A stretch of 12,468 nt of DNA from Bacteroidales bacterium (GTDB lineage Bacteria; Bacteroidota; Bacteroidia; Bacteroidales; JAADGE01), in contig JALSMF010000331.1 in the NCBI GenBank assembly GCA_026987795.1, positions 1-12,468 of the forward strand. Direction: 5' to 3'. This document shows, in pieces, positions 1 to 7,792 of this stretch. A program made the translations under genes and the position numbers. How positions within the stretch are numbered: position 1 is the stretch's first letter; every line of letters starts with the position of its first letter. The notes below the pieces were generated by a model. The model was not told the origin of the DNA. It was given only the letters and a program-made list of their open reading frames with translations, and ran no database searches.

Positions 1-222
1 TTGATGGACTTTACGGAAAGAATGTCGCCTTTGGGTAATGCCGATGCTGATGAGTTTGCGAATTTTTGCATTACTATGTTTTCTGATTTAACCAAAAAAA
101 TAACGATGCAGAATATATTTCACGACGGCGGTTTTTCAAGTATGGGGATGAGCCTCAGAGCTATGACAATGTATAATCAGGCATTGGATAATCCGGTAGA
201 ACCGGAAGATTTTAGTGATTAA
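1..222 (+). CDS. fabI: SDR-family enoyl-ACP reductase (FabI-like), C-terminal fragment
   Basis: Only the last 73 or so residues are inside the window; the gene starts upstream, so the methionine near position 4 is probably internal. The visible part carries an SPLGNA segment (residues 9-14), a FSDLT segment (27-31) and a VTMQN-like strand leading into HDGGFSSMG (41-49). In short-chain dehydrogenases this DGGF-type strand follows the SDL helix near the C-terminus, at the cofactor/tetramer end of the fold. The combination resembles the Bacteroidota form of the NADH-dependent enoyl-ACP reductase, which performs the last reduction of each fatty-acid elongation cycle in the cytoplasm. A 3-oxoacyl-ACP reductase or another SDR cannot be excluded, because the YxxxK active site and Rossmann glycine motif lie outside the window. 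A strong terminator follows 20 nt after the stop codon. Confidence 0.6.
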   Translation: MMDFTERMSPLGNADADEFANFCITMFSDLTKKITMQNIFHDGGFSSMGMSLRAMTMYNQALDNPVEPEDFSD

Positions 223-242
223 TCAGGCAAAAAGCAGAAAAT

Positions 243-275
243 AAAAAACTCGGAATATCAGATTCCGAGTTTTTT
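243..275. terminator. Bidirectional intrinsic terminator between fabI-like gene and tRNA-Ser
   Basis: A perfect 9-bp stem (ACTCGGAAT, 248-256, with ATTCCGAGT, 262-270) has a 5-nt loop. It is flanked by an A run on the left and a T run on the right. It therefore ends in a U tract whichever strand is transcribed. It lies just after the stop of the + strand gene and just beyond the 3' end of the - strand tRNA, so it can serve both converging units. Confidence 0.85.
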
Positions 276-290
276 ATTGTTTTTTTATTG

Positions 291-375
291 CGGAGAGAGA
301 GGGATTCGAACCCCCGGTACCTTTCGGTACAACGGTTTTCAAGACCGCCGCATTCGACCACTCTGCCATCTCTCC
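291..375 (-). tRNA. tRNA-Ser (anticodon UGA)
   Basis: The - strand folds as a class II tRNA of 85 nt. The acceptor stem pairs GGAGAGA (369-375) with TCTCTCC (292-298), and a G discriminator sits at 291. The anticodon stem GCGGT/ACCGT encloses the loop CTTGAAA, giving anticodon TGA (339-341). A long variable arm contains a GGTACC-type stem (GTACC/GGTAC with a GAAA loop), and the T arm contains GGTTCGAATCC. The long variable arm together with the UGA anticodon identifies serine. The 3' CCA is not encoded and must be added after transcription. The gene lies between the alpha-2-macroglobulin stop and a shared terminator. Confidence 0.95.
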
Positions 376-389
376 CGTAAAAGCGGGTG

Positions 390-420
390 CAAATATAAAA
401 ACTATCTTTTTAAATACAAT
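390..420 (-). promoter_or_regulatory. Bacteroidota-type promoter of tRNA-Ser
   Basis: On the - strand TATATTTG (390-397) matches the Bacteroidota -7 consensus TAnnTTTG exactly. It is preceded, after 19 nt, by ATTG (417-420), one base away from the -33 consensus TTTG. The -7 box ends 14 nt upstream of the first tRNA nucleotide, which fits a short 5' leader. It implies that the tRNA is transcribed independently of the alpha-2-macroglobulin gene, whose stop codon lies 30 nt further upstream. Confidence 0.65.
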
Positions 421-449
421 ATTATTTTTTTAAATTTTTATCTCATGTT

Positions 450-3400
450 TTACTTAACCGTTACATATTTTCCTCCTTTTCGGGCAAAAATACCGTCGTC
501 ATACATAGCATTACAATAAACCGGAGGCATCCAAAATTTCCCTGCATAACTTGCATTGAGCAGAACTCTGAATGTTTTGCTTTTTCCTCTTTTTAAATCA
601 AAATAAGTGTAAACCCTGTCATCTCTTATATCTTTATTGTCGTAAGAAGAAGATGTTATTCCGGTGTCGTATAATCTTGTATTAATGATTTCCCAACCGG
701 AAGGGAATATTTGAGATAAAGCTAAGTTTTTATAGTCTTTCAAAATGCCGGGGTGCGTAATTGTTACTTCTGCCGTAAAATCTGTTCCTTGTTCGATGCT
801 GAGCGGAGAAAGCGGAGTTCCGTCGGGCAATGAATATGAAACACTTATGCGTAAATCTTTTTGAGAATCGGAACTTACGCCGACAGGCGGTATTCCCTGT
901 AAAATTACTCCGACATATATAATGTCAGAACTTGTATTTTCTATTTTCAGTTTGCCGGGTTTTGTTCCGCTTATATTAATTTCAATTTGAGAAACAGCTT
1001 TATCCGAATTTACACTTTTTACGTTACTTCCGTTAATCGAATATCGGTATTTTAAAGTTTTTGTTTCATAACCTGAAGTGTACATCGAAACCGCAATGAG
1101 AGAATATGCCGTAGTTTGAGTACTCATATATCTGTTGCTTGAAAGTTCTTCCGATATTTCTTTAAGTAATTTGTATGCTTTAGCTTTGTTACCTGTTAAT
1201 GTAAGAGTTTCGAGTATCATTGCTTTGTCTCTTATCTCTGTGCCGAAAGTATGCGATAATTCGGTATATTTTTTTATGTCGGTTCCTAATCCGGTAATCA
1301 TATTTTTTGCTGTTGTTTTCTTGCCTGAAAGCAGGTAAGCGGCAGCGAGCCTCCATTTTGCCTGAAGAGATAAGTTTGCAGTGTTCTTAAGGCGGTTCAT
1401 AGCACTTTTTGCGGGGTCGCCTGCTAATGCAAGGGTGTATAAGCGATATGCCTGCTCAAGTTGTGAAACCGGACCGTCATTTATCCAATTTTTCGCTTTT
1501 TTCTTTTGGTATTTTTTCCACGATTGTATAATTCCTGACGGTACTGCATAGCCTTTTTTCTTGGCTTCGATTAAGAAATGACCGGCATAATTTGTTCCCC
1601 ATATGCTTACGTTTGTTCCGTTTTGCCAATATGAAAAACCGCCGTTGGTAAGTTGGAATTTTTCAAGGCGTTTTATTCCTTCTTTGATGTTTGTTTCAAT
1701 TTTATTCTTTTGTTCTTTTGATAAATCAACTAAGTTTGAGACATACAACTGCGGAAATACGGACGATGTTGTTTGCTCTACACAACCGTAAGGGAACTGA
1801 ATAAGGTATTTCAGTCTTTTTTCAAGATTTACAGGCGGTATTGAGGATACTTCTGTGATTCCGGTGTTTGTTCCCGCTGTTCCTGTCGGGGAATATTCTG
1901 TTTCCCACGTTTCGCCGGGAGACAGAACTTTTTCAATTACGCTTACTGAAGGGTTATTAGGATTTCTTATATCAATTTCGATTTTATATTCTGATTTAAA
2001 GTTTCCTGAAGCAGCAGTAAGAATAACCTCTCCTTTTCCTGTTTTATTGTTAACCTTTAGTTCAAAGAATTCGTTTTGCTCACCCGGTTCGTTAAATTTT
2101 ATTGTTTTATATGATTTTCCGTTTACGGTAAAAAGGTTGTTTGTTTTTACACTTATTTTAACGGTTTTGATATTATTTTTCATAGCAAAAATGCTTACCG
2201 GTAATTTTAAGCTTTCTCCCGGAGATAATATTCGCGGCAGCGTTCCGATAATCATAAGCGGTTTGATAACGGGAACAGCTTTTTCCGTTGAACCGTAAGC
2301 ACCGTTATTTCCGGCAACAACCATTGCTCTTACCGAACCGATATAATTGTCGATTGTAAGGGTATGTGTTTGTTTATCGCCTTTTCCGAGCGTAAACGGA
2401 CCGAGATATTTTACAACGGGTTTAAATCTGTTTGCTTTTGTGCTTTTATTTTGAACATCTTCTTCCATACCGCCGCCTATTGCAAATAATCTTTCCAGTT
2501 CTCCGGCATAAGCACCGATAACGTCATTATACATATCCCAGGTTTTTACGCCGAGTGCTTCTTTGGCAAAGAATTTACCCCAAGGGTCGGGAGTTTTAAA
2601 GCGTGTTATGTCTAACAGTCCTTCATCGACAACTGCAAGTGTGTAGGTCATATTTTTGCCTGATTCTTCGGATACGGTTATTGTAAATTTTTTCCCGCTT
2701 TCAATTTCATCGGGCATTTTTATTTTAGGTTTGAGATGTGTTTCAGGATCTTCGACCATAACGGGGATTACTCCGTACATTCTTACAGGCAGGTCGTTAG
2801 CTGTTTGAGAGTGCGGCTGTAAGAGTGTAACATTAACGAAAACGTTAGGTGTCATATTTTTTGAAACTTGAAATTCAAAATCAGTTTCTCCTTCTTTAGT
2901 TTCAATCCAATAAGATTTAATTACTTTTGTTCCGTTTTCTATGCTTATTAAAGCTCTTCCGTTTTTGCCGGTAGGTATGGTAAGTTTAACTTTTTCTCCT
3001 ACATTGTATTTGTCTTTATCAGAAATAAAAGTGAGCATTGAAGCTCCTTCGGAGTCTCCTTTTTGGGCTCTTCCTGCCCAGCCCGGCCAGTCTATGTAAA
3101 CAATTTTACCTGCGGAATGTCCTGATTGCAGGTCTTCTGCTATAACGAGGTATCGTCCCCATTCAGGGTAATTTACCTGAATATTCCAAGATGTTTTTCC
3201 TCCTGAAGTTGTAACTGTTTCGGACTTAAGTAAAGTTGCCGAGTTTCTGAAATTGTAACTTGATACGTTGTTTGCCGAAGCATCAAACCACCATCTCCAT
3301 GTCAGTTTATAGAATTTAAGGTTTATTTTATGTTTTTCTTTGAGTAATTTTCCGTCGGGGGTAAGAGTAACTATTTCAATCTTGTGTTTTTTATCGGTTA

Positions 3401-5996
3401 AGAGCATACCTCTTATTTTATCGCCCTTAGGGAGTTTAATGCCGGTGTATGAACTGTAAGGAGAGTAGGGCAGGGTATATTGATCAATGCTGAAATTACC
3501 TCCTTTTTCAAAAGCTTTTGTTATGAAAACGGCTTTCATCATCCCCGGAGCTTCGTTATTTGTATAAAAATCGGCGTTTAGATTTACGTTTCCTTGTTCG
3601 TCGGTATAATTATCTAAAATTTCGTTGTTTTCAATTTTGTAATGTTTTGTCGGGTCATCAAAAGAAAAATCAGAATATTTATTAAATGATGTGGTTGCCG
3701 GATAAAGTGATGCATTGACTTTAACTTTTAAGTTTTTGCCGGGAGCACCGTGCAGCCATTTTACGTTTATTACGGCACTGTTTGTTTTGCTTTCTTGTAT
3801 TATTTTGTCGGGGAAGTTAAAGTCTATTTTCAGTCTGTTTGGTTTTATGGTTTCAATTTTGACTGTTTTATTAAAACTTACGGAACCTACGGAAACATTA
3901 AGGTTATAATTTCCTGTTATTGCGTTATCTTCGGTTTTTGCAATAAATCCGTAAAAATTAGTTTTATTTTTTGTCAGAATTTCTTTTTTTACAAGTTTTC
4001 CTTGCGGATCTTTCAGTTTGAAGATAATAGGGTGCCCTTCGGGAACGGAATTTAAATCGTCTTTTAAAATAAATGTTATAAATATTGAATCGCCGGGACG
4101 CCAAACGCCTCTTTCTCCGTAAATAAAGCCTTTAATTCCTTTTTTTATTTTTTCGCCGGATACGTCAAATCTGCTTAACGACAGTGAATTGCCGTCATTA
4201 AGTTTTAAGTATGCTCTTTGGGTTCCGTGTTTTGCAACTACGAAATACGGGTCTTTTATGTTTTCCAGAATAAGTTTTCCTTTCGGGTCTGTTTCTCCGC
4301 TTGCAAGGAGTTGTTGTTGAAAATCGTAAATTTCGACGGTTACTCCTGCTTTTGGTTTTGCGGTAATGATATCGGCAGTAAATATGTTTATTGTTCCGTT
4401 TTCTGACTGTTTTGCAATAAGTCCTAAGTCTGAGGCTATTATATTTTTTGCAACTTTACGGTTAATGCCGTAATATGCCTTTTTGCAAGGATTGTCTCTG
4501 TCTTCCCAGTAGTCGTAAAAGTAGTAATCGTCATAATAATATTCGTTATCGTAGCTGTCCCAATTAGTTGTTTCTTGTTCTTCATTAAAGTTATCTTCTT
4601 CATTTTCAGAAATTGTATTATCATCATCGTTATCACACATATACAGGGAATATTGTTTTTTAAAATTAAGTTCGACTCTGTATATTGCTCCGGGTTCAGT
4701 ATTTATGATTTTATTTAAATCGAGCGAAAATCTGTTCCATGTTCCGAAATCGGAAACACTGAATTTTGTAAGGTCAATTTTTTTACGAATTATCGGTTTT
4801 CCTACTTGTCGTAAATTATAGTTTCCTTCAAATTCGTTATCTTGCAGGAATTGAAGTATGTTGTTTTCGTATATTTTAATGATTGTAACATCGACTGCTT
4901 TAAGGTTTACGGCTTCAAAAGGCAGTATCAGCCCTTTTTCTCCGGAAGGGAGAATTGTGCCTTTACCGGTAATGCGAACTGCAGGTTTTATCGCTTCAAA
5001 AGCCAATTCAAAACTTTGATCGCCTATGAGTTTGTATCCTAAAATATTTTTGATACCTTCATAAACAAATACTGTTTGAATATCGCGTATTCGGTTGTCG
5101 GAATAGACTTTTATTATATTATCGTCAATTATAAAGCGTAAATCGGATACTCCTGATATTGATATTAGACCGTTAAGATTTTGGGTTTCATCGAGCGGGT
5201 CAGTAAATTGGAGTTGCAGATATTGGTCGGGATATTGGATAACTTTATACGACATAAGGTTAAAATCGCCTATTGCGGGAATTTCGATTTTTTGCTCTTC
5301 TTTTTTGTTAACGCCTATTGCTTTTCCGTTCCATTTGAGTATTAAAGTTGTTGCTTTTTCAAATCTTTCTATGCTGTCAATAACAAATTTATGCTGAATG
5401 TTGTCTATGTCTGAAGTCCATTTTACCGACAGTTTTTTTCCTTTTTCTGTTACCGTGAGTATTTTTTCTATGTCATCGGGGGCGGCAGCGTCGGCAGTAT
5501 TAACAAAGCCTGTAATTTGCTGATACTTTAGCTTTTTTTTGTCAATTGTTTTTTGTTCTTCTATGCCGTAATCAAAAGCTTGTTTAATTGTTTTGAATTT
5601 AAAACTGAAAGTTCTCAGTTCATCATCAACTTTCATAAGTTTCCCGAGACTAAATTCTGCAAAATATTCTTTACCGGAATCGAAGTTTTTTTCAGGAGTA
5701 AACTCTATTGTGTTATTTATTAAAGTCAGTTTTCCTTTGATTGAGGGTTTTATCTCTAAAATATTTTCGGGCAGGTTTTCTTTGTTTTTTATTTTGTCTG
5801 TTACCGTGCTTGTAAGTTTTATTTGCACGGGGTCGTTTTTGGAAATTATGCCGGAGGTATAAGCCGTTATGTATTTTGCAAATTCAGGATTGTTTGCATT
5901 TACCGTTCTTTTTTTAAAGTTTACGGTTAAGAAAACTACGGCGGCTGTTATTATTGCCAATCCTGCGAAATAGAGAAATATTTTTTTATTTTTCAT
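450..5996 (-). CDS. Bacterial alpha-2-macroglobulin family protein with thioester (YfhM/ECAM-like)
   Basis: This 1848-residue protein is a predicted periplasmic protease trap. Proteases cleave such proteins, and the buried thioester is then exposed and binds the attacker. An N-terminal hydrophobic segment (about residues 6-25) has no lipobox cysteine, so it is a signal peptide or uncleaved anchor, unlike the lipoprotein ECAM of E. coli. The order of recognisable parts is: MG-type beta domains from about 30; an acidic, tyrosine-rich segment (455-500) bracketed by C454 and C504; the MG2 start YGERGVWRPGD around W632; a VVDEGLLDITRFKTPDPW block near 1120; the alpha-2-macroglobulin core from about 1190; and the thioester domain with CVEQ (C1405 to Q1408) in an FPYGCVEQTTS context. 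The C-terminal beta domain ends near 1848. Length and motif order are normal for the family and the frame is intact. The usual partner gene pbpC is not in the window. No convincing promoter or Shine-Dalgarno sequence is visible; the start is the first ATG before the hydrophobic segment. Confidence 0.93.
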   Translation of the reverse strand: MKNKKIFLYFAGLAIITAAVVFLTVNFKKRTVNANNPEFAKYITAYTSGIISKNDPVQIKLTSTVTDKIKNKENLPENILEIKPSIKGKLTLINNTIEFTPEKNFDSGKEYFAEFSLGKLMKVDDELRTFSFKFKTIKQAFDYGIEEQKTIDKKKLKYQQITGFVNTADAAAPDDIEKILTVTEKGKKLSVKWTSDIDNIQHKFVIDSIERFEKATTLILKWNGKAIGVNKKEEQKIEIPAIGDFNLMSYKVIQYPDQYLQLQFTDPLDETQNLNGLISISGVSDLRFIIDDNIIKVYSDNRIRDIQTVFVYEGIKNILGYKLIGDQSFELAFEAIKPAVRITGKGTILPSGEKGLILPFEAVNLKAVDVTIIKIYENNILQFLQDNEFEGNYNLRQVGKPIIRKKIDLTKFSVSDFGTWNRFSLDLNKIINTEPGAIYRVELNFKKQYSLYMCDNDDDNTISENEEDNFNEEQETTNWDSYDNEYYYDDYYFYDYWEDRDNPCKKAYYGINRKVAKNIIASDLGLIAKQSENGTINIFTADIITAKPKAGVTVEIYDFQQQLLASGETDPKGKLILENIKDPYFVVAKHGTQRAYLKLNDGNSLSLSRFDVSGEKIKKGIKGFIYGERGVWRPGDSIFITFILKDDLNSVPEGHPIIFKLKDPQGKLVKKEILTKNKTNFYGFIAKTEDNAITGNYNLNVSVGSVSFNKTVKIETIKPNRLKIDFNFPDKIIQESKTNSAVINVKWLHGAPGKNLKVKVNASLYPATTSFNKYSDFSFDDPTKHYKIENNEILDNYTDEQGNVNLNADFYTNNEAPGMMKAVFITKAFEKGGNFSIDQYTLPYSPYSSYTGIKLPKGDKIRGMLLTDKKHKIEIVTLTPDGKLLKEKHKINLKFYKLTWRWWFDASANNVSSYNFRNSATLLKSETVTTSGGKTSWNIQVNYPEWGRYLVIAEDLQSGHSAGKIVYIDWPGWAGRAQKGDSEGASMLTFISDKDKYNVGEKVKLTIPTGKNGRALISIENGTKVIKSYWIETKEGETDFEFQVSKNMTPNVFVNVTLLQPHSQTANDLPVRMYGVIPVMVEDPETHLKPKIKMPDEIESGKKFTITVSEESGKNMTYTLAVVDEGLLDITRFKTPDPWGKFFAKEALGVKTWDMYNDVIGAYAGELERLFAIGGGMEEDVQNKSTKANRFKPVVKYLGPFTLGKGDKQTHTLTIDNYIGSVRAMVVAGNNGAYGSTEKAVPVIKPLMIIGTLPRILSPGESLKLPVSIFAMKNNIKTVKISVKTNNLFTVNGKSYKTIKFNEPGEQNEFFELKVNNKTGKGEVILTAASGNFKSEYKIEIDIRNPNNPSVSVIEKVLSPGETWETEYSPTGTAGTNTGITEVSSIPPVNLEKRLKYLIQFPYGCVEQTTSSVFPQLYVSNLVDLSKEQKNKIETNIKEGIKRLEKFQLTNGGFSYWQNGTNVSIWGTNYAGHFLIEAKKKGYAVPSGIIQSWKKYQKKKAKNWINDGPVSQLEQAYRLYTLALAGDPAKSAMNRLKNTANLSLQAKWRLAAAYLLSGKKTTAKNMITGLGTDIKKYTELSHTFGTEIRDKAMILETLTLTGNKAKAYKLLKEISEELSSNRYMSTQTTAYSLIAVSMYTSGYETKTLKYRYSINGSNVKSVNSDKAVSQIEINISGTKPGKLKIENTSSDIIYVGVILQGIPPVGVSSDSQKDLRISVSYSLPDGTPLSPLSIEQGTDFTAEVTITHPGILKDYKNLALSQIFPSGWEIINTRLYDTGITSSSYDNKDIRDDRVYTYFDLKRGKSKTFRVLLNASYAGKFWMPPVYCNAMYDDGIFARKGGKYVTVK

Positions 5997-6107
5997 GGAG
6001 CGGTTAATTAATATTTTACAAGTATTCTTAAAGCCTATAAATATACGAATTATTTTTCGGAAAAATATTTGTTTTTGATTATTGTTGTTCTATTAATTTT
6101 TGCTTGC

Positions 6108-6140
6108 AGTGAGGGTGCAGCTCAAAGCCGTGCCCTCACT
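6108..6140. repeat. Degenerate copy of the 33-bp palindrome
   Basis: AGTGAGGGTGC and GCCCTCACT mark the two arms. The element aligns with the near-perfect palindromes at 8906-8938 and 11157-11189, but mismatches have accumulated near the centre. The preceding CTTGC is also shared. Here it is not inside a reading frame and no Rhs core follows. It looks like the decayed left boundary of the array. Confidence 0.7.
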
Positions 6141-6154
6141 TTCGTACTGCCATG

Positions 6155-6221
6155 TATTTTGTTTGGTTTTGCATTTTTGGGCAAATTGTTTTTGCTTATT
6201 CAATTATAGTTATTTTTGTTT
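6155..6221 (-). repeat. Cassette-end direct repeat, copy A (~65 bp)
   Basis: This is the leftmost of four same-orientation copies of an AT-rich sequence running, on the + strand, from TATTTTG through TTTTGCATTTT and GCAAATTG to ATTTTTGTTT. It lies downstream of the 239-residue orphan immunity gene. It differs from the other copies by small substitutions and one- or two-base indels. Confidence 0.75.
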
Positions 6222-6271
6222 GGAAATTAAAATGTTGTGTTTGTAGTGATAGTTGAAAACTATATGAATGT

Positions 6272-6300
6272 TTAAACATAGATATACTTACTATGTTTAA
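6272..6300. repeat. AT-rich 10-bp inverted repeat
   Basis: TTAAACATAG (6272-6281) and CTATGTTTAA (6291-6300) are perfectly complementary around a 9-nt spacer. The element lies 18 nt beyond the stop codon of the orphan immunity gene. No T run follows on either strand, so it is a weak terminator at best. It could instead stabilise the 3' end of the transcript or be a protein-binding site. Confidence 0.4.
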
Positions 6301-6318
6301 TTTAAGCTATGTGAGGTT

Positions 6319-7038
6319 TTAGTTATTTTGCTTTTGTTTATTTATGCAAATTTCTTTTACTCTTTCAAATGCTTCTTTTCTTGTAATATTTTCATATTTC
6401 ATAATAAATTCTATTATTCCTCCGCTTTTTATATCACAACCTGATTTCTTGCAATACCAATAGTTTGTATCTTTATAAATCTTAATATAAGGCAAACTGT
6501 CTTTTGAAAGAGGGCATCTTATTCTTTCTAATCTGTCCGGTTTTATATTATAATAACTTAAAACATCAATTATAGAAACATTCGGATAATACATTGTCCT
6601 GCATTTTTTTTTATTCATAATCTTTTGGTCATACATCTTATACTCAACAATAAACGGATCATAAGTATAAAATGACGTGTCAGATAAATAGTTATCCTCT
6701 AATACTTTTTCATAATCATTATTATGTTTTAAAAGCCAATTTTTAGAATATAAAAAAATGATATTGCAGTCATAAATAAAAAAAGTATCCGGTTCTTTAA
6801 ATAAAATATCTGTTTTATTTAACGTTTCGGTTATTCTAAAATAATCAAAAGTGTCTTTTTTATAATAATCAATCATAAATATATTGTATTCAGGTTTTTC
6901 TGTTTTAATAAAATCATTATAAATAAATCTAATCTGATTTTTTATATTGTCAGTAATAAGAATACCATCTTTTTTTTGGCAATATAAAGCACCTAAGTTA
7001 ATAAAAACAAAATATACAGAAATAAATACAGTTCTCAT
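6319..7038 (-). CDS. Secreted orphan immunity-like protein with C-terminal CHC2 (primase-type) zinc-finger domain
   Basis: The protein has 239 residues. Residues 1-20 form a hydrophobic signal peptide ending in a GALYCQ-like region; C20 could conceivably be a lipobox cysteine, but the context is poor. Residues 21-150 are unrecognised and rich in Tyr, Phe and Asp. From about 152 to 232 the sequence follows the DnaG zinc-binding domain: a helix (IIDVLSYY), then CPLS (C175), then C196 and C201, then GGIIEFIMKYENITRKEAFERV. The distance from C175 through position 178 to C196 is the same as in CHC2 (CxxH-x17-C). However, the histidine is replaced by S178, and the final C-x2-C is C-x4-C. CHC2 domains normally bind DNA in the cytoplasm, so an exported copy is odd. 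Position in the array (an immunity slot, followed by repeat A, no intact toxin upstream) suggests an orphan immunity protein. The actual function is unknown. Confidence 0.7.
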   Translation of the reverse strand: MRTVFISVYFVFINLGALYCQKKDGILITDNIKNQIRFIYNDFIKTEKPEYNIFMIDYYKKDTFDYFRITETLNKTDILFKEPDTFFIYDCNIIFLYSKNWLLKHNNDYEKVLEDNYLSDTSFYTYDPFIVEYKMYDQKIMNKKKCRTMYYPNVSIIDVLSYYNIKPDRLERIRCPLSKDSLPYIKIYKDTNYWYCKKSGCDIKSGGIIEFIMKYENITRKEAFERVKEICINKQKQNN

Positions 7039-7047
7039 TTTAAATAT

Positions 7048-7096
7048 TTAATAAAAATAAACGATTCCGCTCCAACCAAAAACTCTACCTTCAATA
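7048..7096 (-). pseudogene. Possible 3' remnant of a deleted toxin gene
   Basis: On the - strand an open frame ends at TAA (7048-7050), 9 nt before the ATG of the 239-residue protein. That spacing resembles the 10- and 11-nt gaps between the other toxins and their immunity genes. The last codons read GRVFGWSGIVYFY, an aromatic tail like those of the neighbouring toxin tips (FFFTW, SFFIGY, FYLFPKRF). Upstream, the frame runs directly into the CGGCGAAG hairpin repeat, where homology to a toxin would end. It may be the stump of the toxin that paired with this immunity gene. The call rests on position and composition only. Confidence 0.35.
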
Positions 7097-7300
7097 CCCG
7101 CTCGGCGAAGTTTGCAACTTCGTTGTTTTTTCTGTTTGTATTTTGCTTTTGCATTTTAGGGCAAATTGCTTTTGCTTATGCAATTATAGTGATTTTTGTT
7201 TTAACGTTAAAATATTGTTTTGCAAGAGTTAATGCTATGCGTTAAGCTGGTTCGGAAACAGGCGATATTGACGGCGAAGACTGTGTCTTCGCCGAGCGGG
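7097..7300. repeat. 14-bp inverted repeats flanking cassette repeat B
   Basis: CCCGCTCGGCGAAG (7097-7110) and its exact complement CTTCGCCGAGCGGG (7287-7300) bracket about 176 bp. Each arm is also part of its own local hairpin: CGAAGTT-TGC-AACTTCG (7106-7122) and CGGCGAAGAC-TGT-GTCTTCGCCG (7272-7294). Repeat B lies between them. The arms are much richer in G+C than their surroundings. The arrangement resembles a small non-autonomous palindromic element, but no target-site duplication is evident. Confidence 0.6.
7139..7201 (-). repeat. Cassette-end direct repeat, copy B (~63 bp)
   Basis: This is the second copy of the repeat that follows each immunity gene. It shares GCATTTTAGGGCAAATTG and GATTTTTGTTT (+ strand) with the other copies. 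Unlike copies C and D it is not joined to an Rhs core; hairpin elements lie on both sides. This fits a cassette whose core and toxin body have been lost. Confidence 0.75.
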
Positions 7301-7322
7301 GGAATCTATGCTGAACTGTATC

Positions 7323-7790
7323 TTACTTGGAACCGGGGATTCTGAATTTACAAGTGTTTGTCTCATAATTCTTATCCAAATTAATTCCTTGTTGATTTTT
7401 TTTCAGCACATATTTTATATTATAAAAATTGTTATCATCAAGCCTATAATCAGATAATCTAGTTTCTATAAATTTGATATTTTTAGAACTAAAAGGTGAA
7501 ATTTTTATTCGTCTTCTTAAATTGATTAAATTTACCTCTTCAATAATAGTCTTTTTATGTGGTATCAGATTATTAAGACTATCTGATAAAGTTAAATATA
7601 AATCAAAGGATTTGGGGAATTTTAATGTCTTATCTGTTTTATTAATAATTTTTAAATTCCCATATAAAGCCAATTCATTTTTGTAGATATACTTAACACT
7701 ATCAATTTTTATTTCAATATCAATTCTGTCGTCAAGTGTACATGAATGAAATCTTAAAATTGCTGCTATAATAAAATAATAATAATACAT
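7323..7790 (-). CDS. Candidate immunity (lipo)protein for the zincin Rhs tip
   Basis: I do not recognise the family. From the ATG at 7790 the protein has 155 residues: a short hydrophobic leader (MYYYYFIIAAIL) reaching a cysteine at residue 17 (FHSC, an imperfect lipobox), then a beta-rich body with alternating hydrophobic residues (DIEIKIDSVKYIY, LYGNLKIINKTDKTLKF). The pattern resembles an immunoglobulin-like sandwich. An in-frame ATG exists at 7847, but it lies inside the upstream toxin gene and would put about 19 extra residues before the signal. The 7790 start leaves a TAA-TT-ATG junction with the toxin, which suggests translational coupling. Position directly after a toxin tip is the main reason for the immunity call. 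A surface-anchored inhibitor of a periplasmic peptidase would fit, but that is inference. Confidence 0.6.
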   Translation of the reverse strand: MYYYYFIIAAILRFHSCTLDDRIDIEIKIDSVKYIYKNELALYGNLKIINKTDKTLKFPKSFDLYLTLSDSLNNLIPHKKTIIEEVNLINLRRRIKISPFSSKNIKFIETRLSDYRLDDNNFYNIKYVLKKNQQGINLDKNYETNTCKFRIPGSK

Positions 7791-7792
7791 AA

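Larger units (their letters stand above)
5997..6318. other. Intergenic stretch between orphan immunity gene and alpha-2-macroglobulin
   Basis: This 322-bp stretch has no credible gene. It contains a degenerate copy of the palindrome (6108-6140), one copy of the 65-bp cassette repeat (6155-6221) and two small AT-rich inverted repeats (6249-6263 and 6272-6300). I found no clear -33/-7 promoter for the alpha-2-macroglobulin gene and no hairpin followed by a T run to end the toxin array transcript. Confidence 0.6.

Noticed and set aside
277..519. 80-codon + strand reading frame across the tRNA
   Set aside because: It runs antisense through the tRNA-Ser gene and into the 3' end of the alpha-2-macroglobulin gene; its apparent protein pattern is a known artefact of tRNA sequence.
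1855..2298. 147-codon + strand reading frame
   Set aside because: It lies wholly antisense inside the well-supported alpha-2-macroglobulin gene and has no recognisable features.
4439..4636. 65-codon - strand frame rich in Thr and Ile
   Set aside because: It is an alternative-frame reading of the acidic, Tyr-rich segment of the alpha-2-macroglobulin gene.
6108..6140. Palindrome as a transcription terminator of the array
   Set aside because: Neither strand has a T run after the stem, the arms carry mismatches, and the same element lies inside coding frames elsewhere.
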